Below, piece by piece: positions 56,705-64,000 of a stretch of 64,000 nucleotides of DNA (within the stretch, counting starts at the first letter, position 1; every line of letters starts with the position of its first letter). The notes under the pieces were generated by a model. It was not told the origin of the DNA. It saw nothing but the letters and a program-made list of their open reading frames with translations, and did no database searches. The position numbers and the translations under genes are program-made. This stretch comes from Pachypanchax playfairii (Eukaryota; Chordata; Actinopteri; Cyprinodontiformes; Aplocheilidae): contig SSNP01000241.1 of the NCBI GenBank assembly GCA_006937955.1, forward strand, positions 298,208 through 362,207, in the 5' to 3' direction.

Positions 56705-58229
56705 AAAACTTGAGAAGAGCCAGACATATACAGGCCATTTAAAAAATATTGTCTCTCCTTTTTGAAGATTTTTGTAACGTGTGAGAAACACTGATTGTCC
56801 TGCTTTTTATCACAGAGCCACTGTAAATAAAAAAAACAGGATTTTCTGCTTCGTGTTCTTGTCGTGTTCTCTCATCAGCATCTCTATCTAACATAAATTT
56901 GAACTTCTGTCTCTTCCCTTATGAAAAAGTCTGAGTGGTCACACATTAATATCTTTGACTCACGAGTCTCATTTAGCTTTCTATTTTCCCTTATGAGTTG
57001 TGACGCTGCAACACAGTGAGCAGAGGGACCCAAACTTGTACCATCAGAGGGAGCAGAATTATTTAGGATTTGTTTGAGAGGGTGTTCCACTCATGGGTGG
57101 CCTGACTTCCATATCTGGAAGAGAAATTGTCATTGTGAGTGAAAATGAACCGGATGAGCAGAGATTTTTGGAGCTTGAGGGATTTTTTAAAATCCAATTT
57201 GATATGCCAAAAGTAGGTTTTAGGCTCTAAATTGAATCTCAGAAAAAGCAGTGACTCAGAAAAGGAGATGCAATTTAAACATCTGCTTTATGAGACAAAT
57301 ACTAAAAAGGGAATTAAGGCTTGAATAAAAACACAAGTTCAGTGTGAAAAGAGGAGGTATATGAGCATGCTGAGTTTTTTTTTTTTTTGGCTCCTAATCA
57401 TGATTTCTTCTTGTTTTTCTCGAGTCGTTTCCTTCAGCTGTAGCAGCTTTCCAGTTGAAGGTCAACAAGACTGTGGTTTGTTCAGCTAATCAGAAATAAT
57501 GTGCTAACAGGGGAGAGCAACCCAGCTCACTCTGTCTGATCCAAGATGGAAACATGGCAAAGATTTTTGTTCTAACACATAATTCTAAAACATGAAATTG
57601 TCAGATTAAATGTAAGACAACAACAACAACAACAAATCAGATGACTTTAGCAGATTTTGCTGTCACCAGTGGTTTCATTCACTCCCATTCATCAGAGTTT
57701 TCCAGATGACCACTGAGTAAAATTAGGGCTCCCTTTGACACATGAGTTTTTTCAGTTCCTCTATTTCCCTCTGTGCTTTTTTTTCTGATGCACGCTGCAT
57801 CATGGCCTTTCATCCCACATAGAGCTGCTGTTGAGTTTAAATCTTAGAACACACAGAGCGGGCCGGTGTTTACAGCACAGCTGGTTAAAATTCCTCCTCT
57901 TTAGAAGTTACAGTCACAATGTTCATTCCAAAAACACCAAGACAAAATTAGACTTTTCTGCAAAGCGAAACCAAGCATGAAATTAGAGCAGAAAGAAATT
58001 TGGAAAATAAATAAATGATGAATTTTTGTTGACCGCACCACTGACTCTCATGGTCAAGGGTAAAAAAAAGTTTAAAAAGAAATGTTTATATTTTTCAGTT
58101 TAACAATCCATCATGACATGTAGAGTGATATATGTCAGTGGGAGCTTGTAACAAGCTTGAAACCACAGTTTGTCTCATGCAGATTAAATTCAAATCATCA
58201 TCCAAGCTACAGAAAAGGAGACTTGAAAC
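56705..58229. other. nav3 intron; no feature recognised
   Basis: A short ACA tract lies at 57619-57635. Nothing else seen. Confidence 0.45.
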
Positions 58230-58237
58230 ACGCAGCA

Positions 58238-58493
58238 ATGGATGCAATGATACCACTTTTTTCCAAACCAATACTTGGATCTGAGTACTTGCTGATACCG
58301 AGTACCAATGCCGATACTTCTACCACACAAAAAAATGCAACAAATTGGAAGACATAATAAAGAAATGAACATTTTCTGTTAAATTATTGTGGAGTTTCCA
58401 CATTTTAAGTGTCGGTTCATGATACCGATACGAGTACATTAGAATGGTATCGACGCCGATACCCGATATCAGTATTGGTATCGGTGCATCTCT
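58238..58493. mobile_element. hAT MITE (GATGCACCGATACC family)
   Basis: 256-bp element with ends ATGGATGCAATGATACC and (reverse complement) AGAGATGCACCGATACC. It is flanked by a perfect 8-bp duplication ACGCAGCA (58230-58237 and 58494-58501). The interior is full of 'gtatcggtac'-like direct and inverted motifs. Confidence 0.87.
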
Positions 58494-58556
58494 ACGCAGC
58501 AGACACAAAATCCAAGACTTGAACTCGTTTCCACTGATTATTCTTATAAGTTTAAG

Positions 58557-58650
58557 TTGGTAAATGACAAAATTGTAGTGTGAAGCACTTTGAGAGTCAG
58601 AGTCTGACTTAAAAGTGTGTTACACAAGTACACGCCGTTTACCATTTAAG
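58557..58650 (-). repeat. GGTAAATGG family fragment
   Basis: Contains 'ttggtaaatgaca', 'gtgaagcactttgagagtca' and 'gtacacgccgtttaccattt', the family's order in minus orientation, as at 2.7 kb. Confidence 0.5.
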
Positions 58651-59004
58651 TAATTTGGGACTTGTTTATCTTTAAATTTATTTGTTGCACGTTGAGGTTT
58701 TGGGTTATTTAGAAAAAATGTTTTTTAATGTCTTTGTCCACTAAACAGAAATGTTTAACTTACAGCATCAACATGATGGCATGACCAGCCCTCTGCTTCT
58801 GACAGGCTTTGATGGGTTAGTTAGGTTTTTTTTTTGTGGGGGGGGGGGTCATACTGAAGGGGAAAAAAGCTGCTCCCCCCCTTTGTAAACACAGCCAACA
58901 CCTCCAAACTACACTGAGTCACAAGATTGTGGTGAATGAACAACATGTTTTGCGTTGATTTATTTAATTACTTTGAGCTGTGTTCAAGTTTTTACGAGAT
59001 TCAA

Positions 59005-59060
59005 AAAAACTTTATTTATCCCCCGAGGGACAATTAGGGAAGCAACACTGAGCAGCTCAA
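59005..59060. repeat. LINE/SINE tail-like fragment
   Basis: 'actttatttatcccccgagg' followed by 'gacaattagggaa' resembles 3' tails of fish non-LTR elements in reverse. Too short to classify. Confidence 0.4.
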
Positions 59061-59276
59061 CAGGAGCAAATAAATATGTAAAGATAGGAATGCATGAAGT
59101 ATACAGTGTGGTTTGAAGACACGCAGGCCGTGAAGGTGTGCTAAATATAAACTGCTCACAGTATGTTCGCATATTTCTACTTTCAGGTGAAATTTATGGA
59201 TAATATCACCAATTTATATTATACGATGGATCCGGGGCCTTCAAGTTGAAGCATGCAACAGTTTCTTCATCTAAAA

Positions 59277-59479
59277 CAGGGGTACATTAAGTCAGTACTC
59301 GAGGGCCACTATCCTGCATGTTTTAGATGTTTTCCTGCTTCAACACACCTGGTTCCAATCTGCAACATCTCAGCAAGTCCAGCAGAAGCCTGTTAACGAC
59401 CCATTCATCTGTATCAGGTGTGTTGAAGCAGATGAACATGCTGGATATTGGCCCTTAAGGCCTGGAGTTAGACACCCTG
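59277..59479. mobile_element. hAT MITE (CAGGGGT...ACACCCTG family)
   Basis: 203-bp element with ends CAGGGGTAC and GACACCCTG and a perfect 8-bp duplication ATCTAAAA (59269-59276 and 59480-59487). The interior 'ctgcatgttttagatgtttt' and 'caggtgtgttgaagcag' matches a very common fish MITE. Confidence 0.88.
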
Positions 59480-59639
59480 ATCTAAAACAAAAGCCAGCAG
59501 TTGTGATGGTGTACCACAACAAATAATGTCCATGTCTCAATAACTTGTTTCATGTGCTTGAACATTATATCCAAATGTGAACAGCACAGTACGGATGACT
59601 TTTTAAATTTAGATTGTGTAATTTACGGTGACGTCACCA

Positions 59640-59877
59640 GATCATTCAGAGGTCATCATTTATCCAACCTGCTCCAGAATGGACCGGACTGGTCTACATT
59701 GTTTTTACTGGTTTAATGGCACAAACCTGGACCAGCGAAAATGTTTCCATTGGTGGAGGGTAGCTTCAGCTTCAGAAGCCGATTTCGCAGCAGACTGGAA
59801 ACACTAATACAGGAAGTAGAGGCTTTTCAAAACTCTCTCAAGATAACGCAAAATGTATGTTTTTTTCTCACCTTAAT
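59640..59877 (+). repeat. repeat shared with 49600-49897 (empty-site copy)
   Basis: Same sequence order as 49758-49897, continuing across 'ctcaccttaattttttttcc', whereas the 49-kb copy is interrupted at that TTAA. Confidence 0.6.
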
Positions 59878-59879
59878 TT

Positions 59880-61300
59880 TTTTTCCCCATCCATGTCCCC
59901 TGTTGAGAGATTGTTGAGACTTTTATTGTTAATCACCTTGTTAGAGACCAGCAGTGAGTTTGGTACGTTTGAACAGTGTTTCCTAAAATGATTCTGCATG
60001 AAATGCTAAATATCAAATACAAAGTTGCTTCTCTGTCATTTATTGTGAGGCTGCATGAACGATGGGTGGGCGGCCCCGTGGAACTTTTTATTATAGACCT
60101 TATTGCTTATTGAGATCTGGCAACACTTCCTGAAGGAATTTATACTTTCCCAGTGTTTTCTGCTGCTGCGGAGATAAACTGTTGCTCCAGAATTTTTTTT
60201 CACTTTGTGTCACTCTGCGAGAGATTCATAACTTGATCTGAAGGATTCTTTCTTAGTAGTAAAGACACCCCCAGTCAGAAGCACAGGGATGTTCTGAGTG
60301 TTGAGGATTTTTTTCACCATTTGTCTTTGTGTCTGTAATCCTCCTGTTGGAGGATTAGAATCTAAAATCCATTTTGCTCTATCCTTATTCTCTCCTTCGG
60401 TCCTTTTCTTTCACATCTTTCCAGCAATTTAGTTTTCCACTCAGCCTCTTGTCACTGTCTTCCTGCTCTTTCCAATTCCCAGCATTCCTATGCAAGTCGT
60501 TTTCTCTCTCTCCTGACTGGAACCTTTCACTTATTCCATCCCTCCCATGCAGTTACTGGTATTTTCCTTTAACCTTTCCACCACCCCTTCTCTACTAAAC
60601 ATCTCCCTGTCTTTCTTTCTCTCTTTTCTTCTCATTCCATCCTTTTCCTCTGTGATATTTTTAATGAGAAAAGCAGCAGGAGGAGATCTGACACACACCT
60701 GCTCCATTGTCGCTCCAGCTGTCTCCTTCCTTTTGTTGAAAGAGAAGATCACTTTCACCCTTCTCTTCTCCTTGTCTCCTCAGGCCCCTTTTTTTATCAT
60801 TACTGTATCTCTGCAGCACATCCAACCAGGACTTAGACAACTGGAGCGAAACATCTGTGTAAAGCTCAACAGTAGGTGTCGAAAATATTTGACCATGTAT
60901 GTAGAAAAGAGAAAAAGTGGAACACATCCAATAACACGCACTAAAAAGGATTTGTTCTGTGTCTGTGTTGCTATTAGGAATGCACAGAATGATTGCTGAT
61001 GTTATGACTCATGTGAGTAGCCTCTGTAGTAGTGACTCATGACTTACACAGCAACAGCAGCAGATTTACTACCAACACATTTACTGGGATTCTTGGCACT
61101 CCTGAGTCACATTGGTGGAAAGAGAGCAATCATGACACGTCTTTTAAATATGCAGGTTCCTGATTGGTCACAATGGTTAGATATTTTTCAATCTGGCTCA
61201 ACAAGACAACTTCAAGTTATGTTAATTAACAGCAATGTTTTCAGTTTTTCCCTGCAAATAGAGGGATAGGTGGAGAAATGAAAGATCTTACAACCCACTA
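59880..61300. other. nav3 intron; no gene recognised
   Basis: Includes a pyrimidine-rich stretch at 60360-60790 that gives long but low-complexity ORFs on both strands. No domain or exon evidence. Confidence 0.45.
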
Positions 61301-61303
61301 CTT

Positions 61304-61345
61304 AAAGGTGCAATATGAAATATTTTCATAAAAATCTAGATTTTT
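61304..61345 (+). repeat. left end of a TTAA-type element
   Basis: TTAA followed by AGGTGCAATATGAAATATTT resembles the start of a fish TTAA element. No matching right end was found. Confidence 0.35.
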
Positions 61346-61957
61346 TTAACAAAATGATGCCTCCACAGGGCGTTTAGAGGGATGCAGAATTAAAGTACAG
61401 TATTTCCTTTAACAATTACATTTGAAGTAAACTATTTTTTTCAAATTATTGGCATTTTGTTTACATCTAGGCCTTTTAGAGGGTACTTATCACAAATTTT
61501 AAGTCTGCTACAAAAGAAACGATCATGAGTTTGTGAGGTAGCTTCATTTTAAAATTTTAAATTTACAAAAACCAAATGTCAATAAGTCAAACATCTGGTA
61601 TGCTGCTCTTAAATCTGACACCAGCTTTTATTTTGGAAACGATTAATGTGATTTTTCCTTCCTGTTCAGGATCTGCACAGTTAGACTTGGGAAATGCAAG
61701 TTACCCTATTAAATGTCAGCACATGCTAAAAAGAATGAGCTTGTTACTAAATCTACATTCAATATCAAGACAAGAACAGTAGAGATTTATTCACTGGAGT
61801 TTGGGGTACAACATGAAGAACAGACCAGTTTCTCAGGATTACAGCTTCAGTTGGCAGTAACAGACTAAACACGCATACTAGGCACTGACCACGGGGGTGT
61901 GGCTACACTCAGAGGCTTTACTGTTAAAACTACAAAAGCATCAAGGCCTTTTTACAA

Positions 61958-62010
61958 CCCCAGTTCCAAAAATGTACATAACACAGAAGGCAATTTGCAA
62001 ATCTCATTAA
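61958..62010 (+). repeat. ACAACCCCAGTTCCAAAAA repeat fragment
   Basis: 'acaaccccagttccaaaaat' and 'gcaatttgcaaatctcatta' are the start of a frequent fish interspersed repeat. Truncated after about 50 bp. Confidence 0.55.
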
Positions 62011-62014
62011 CTTG

Positions 62015-62887
62015 TCTCCTTGGATTTCCTCTCTAGCTCAAACAGTAACAGAGTTACAGTAATGAAGTTAGGCTAATTTCACCCCTTATTTAACTTGCTT
62101 TGTATATTTCACAAACCAGTTTGGATTTTACAGGAAGGCCGACGGGATTCCACATGAGCACCTGTTCGGTTTTATGCACCTGCTTTGTGTGAGAGTATAA
62201 ACACTAAAGTCATGTCACGTTGCTGGACTTTACACTTAAGACAGCTTAAGTCTGTTTTACTAAAATCTTTATGTTAAATGTTTTTTGTGTGCTATTGTTA
62301 GAATTGCATGTCTGTGACAGACTAAAATGGACTGACTGAGTCTCACTGCTGCTTAAAAGGTGTGAAACTGGGAAGTTTAGTTTAATTGTGCTTCATTTAC
62401 CTCCTCATTTGGTCTGCAAAGCTCTCTTGTTTGGATCAGAGTAAATGTTTTCACAGATTAAGTCTGCTTTGTACAAATTGCTGTTTAGTTTTATTTATTG
62501 GCCACTGCTGTTTTTACTTCCATGTGAATCTTCTTCTTGTCACGACAAACAAGGTCACAGAGTTGGAAAAAAAAATCAGCAATTTGCTTGTTGAGTTTTA
62601 TTTGCAAAAGTCACTAGAACTTACTGAAAGCTTGGACCCAACTGGAGAGGGACTATTAGAGATTGTTTTCTTTTTGTCAATTAAAAAAAACATTTTCTGT
62701 ATGTTTCTTCTGTATGAACACTATAGAAGATGATGCAACTAGCTTTATTTATACAATTTTTTAATTTCTTTAATTTGTAACGGTACAGAAGGACCTTAAA
62801 GTCGTATTATTCAAAAAAGGATGACTTATAGCTGGTACTAGAGATCAGTTGTTGACGCTAGCTTGTTCAGCTAAAGTTAGCTGTTCT
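62015..62887. other. nav3 intron; no feature recognised
   Basis: A 115-codon ORF (62386-62733) has no recognisable domain. Confidence 0.4.
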
Positions 62888-63468
62888 TTAAAGATGCCAT
62901 TTCACACAAAGTCCCTTACTTTGTGGTTATTTCTGAAGTATTAACCAGTAATATGAAACATTTCATATCTAAAAAACGTTAGGAAACACTGATTAACAGA
63001 CCTCTCAATCAATCTGCATCAAAATTCGGCTGGTTCCATCAGGCTTCGGGCAGCAACTCATTAATATTCATTATTCGAATTTGCTGGACTCTGATTGGCT
63101 AACAAACTAGCCTATGAGAGCAAGGTATACTGTTTCCTGCCCAGCTGTGCATGGCAACAGCACAAGTATTCTTTTCCGGTTTGATACGTCTTACAGTAAC
63201 AGCTTTTAGCCAGCAGCATGCTAGGCGTGGTCTATAGTGCAGGAGCTGATGAATACTAACAAACAAAGGAGTTGTGATGAAACAGATACAGGCCGTTAGA
63301 ACTCGGGAGAACTCGGGTTTTATCACCACCTGCGTAGTTTGAGAGATTAAAACTGAAAGAGAAGTTGTTGACCTGTTTTCACCCACTATGAAGGTAAGAA
63401 CACCTGTGGAGCTAAAATATTCAACAGAAACCTCAGAAAAAACGTTTTTAATAGAAGGGCCTCTTTAA
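62888..63468 (+). mobile_element. 573-bp TTAA MITE (AGAGGCC family), copy 3
   Basis: TTAA at 62888-62891 and 63465-63468. The inside is 573 bp, the same length as the copy at 28487-29059, and highly similar throughout. It keeps ATTGG near 63094 and ATGAAG|GTAAGA (ATG 63388, donor GT 63394) near the 3' end. Confidence 0.87.
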
Positions 63469-63469
63469 A

Positions 63470-64000
63470 TACCAAAAACACTCATTTGTGCTGATGCTTT
63501 CCAATAACAACATTCCACATTTTAGAATCACTGGTTTGGAGGAAAATTCAAACATGTTATTCAGGTTTAAAACTTTCATCGTCCTTTCTTACATCTGTGA
63601 TTCTAAGAAGTGAAGAGAAGGTCAAGGCTCTTGACTGAAATCACATCCACATGATCTGCCCTTAATTTTTAATTTCTAGCTTTCTAGGCTCATTTTCACA
63701 AAAATAAAGTACATTTTGGCACTAAGGTCCACTTGAGCACTTCTCACAAATTACATGACCTATTTAGTCACTGGACTGAAGCACATCTGGAAAACCTCCT
63801 TGAGTGTTAAGGTAATCATAAAGATGCTCTGAGTACTCTGTAATGAAGCGTTTCTCTGCTATTTTACCCAAAACACAATCCTGTTCCCTCATCGCACTCT
63901 ATACATTATCAACAGTCCTACACAAAGATCTAACTGCACCCAATGTGTCCAAGATAACGCCACAACCCAAGACCAGCATTGACACAACTCTCTTGGACCA
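63470..64000. other. nav3 intron; no feature recognised
   Basis: No supported feature to the window edge. Confidence 0.4.

Noticed and set aside
60374..60999. 150-codon plus ORF with hydrophobic start (60547-60999)
   Set aside because: It lies in a pyrimidine-rich tract with antisense ORFs of equal length. No recognisable domain and no splice context.

Overview
This is nuclear DNA from a vertebrate, almost certainly a teleost fish. It is AT-rich, nearly free of long ORFs, and crowded with repeats typical of fish: Tc1-like transposons with ~200-bp inverted repeats, hAT-type MITEs, TTAA-flanked elements, a tRNA-derived SINE, Gypsy remnants and long CA/GT/AGAC microsatellites. Single Ns at 12201, 42929 and 45134 show it is assembled sequence.

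Host genes. The only confidently recognised host coding exon is at 45603-45883 (+). It is the first coding exon of neuron navigator 3 (nav3), preceded by a likely purine-rich 5'UTR exon ending at 45473. The next nav3 exon, which should begin the calponin-homology domain, was not seen before position 64000, so everything 3' of 45883 appears to be a very large first intron. A second exon-like segment lies at 8959-9072 (+): a 38-codon ORF ending in phase 0 at a GTAAGA donor. It may be an alternative upstream first exon of nav3 or belong to an unrecognised gene.

Layout. 1-13.3 kb: a TTAA element, a decayed Gypsy element containing a solo LTR, an antisense 28S rRNA fragment, the candidate exon, a Tc1-like remnant, and a Tc1 copy nested in another repeat. 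13.3-28 kb: mostly unremarkable, with a Tc1 remnant and MITEs at 16.2-18.6 and 20.6 kb. 28-36.3 kb: TTAA MITEs, a hAT MITE, a SINE with an 11-bp target duplication, and a MITE split by a solo LTR. 36-42 kb: mostly empty. 42-45.2 kb: two adjacent TTAA elements and a CA/AG microsatellite block just upstream of nav3. 45.2-64 kb: nav3 5' end and its intron, holding more TTAA elements, hAT insertions, a 5.8S-ITS2 rDNA pseudogene (51.8 kb), a structurally intact Tc1 transposon with a full 340-codon transposase (53457-55058), and more MITEs.

No operon or multi-gene system is present. The most notable patterns are: (1) several unrelated DNA-transposon derivatives that each keep a short 5' coding exon ending in a good splice donor; (2) a recurrent small basic protein (KRKR...RINIG.AF.RW) coded by TTAA-flanked elements at several loci; (3) a probably young, intact Tc1 copy inside a nav3 intron; and (4) two separate fragments of the rRNA transcription unit.
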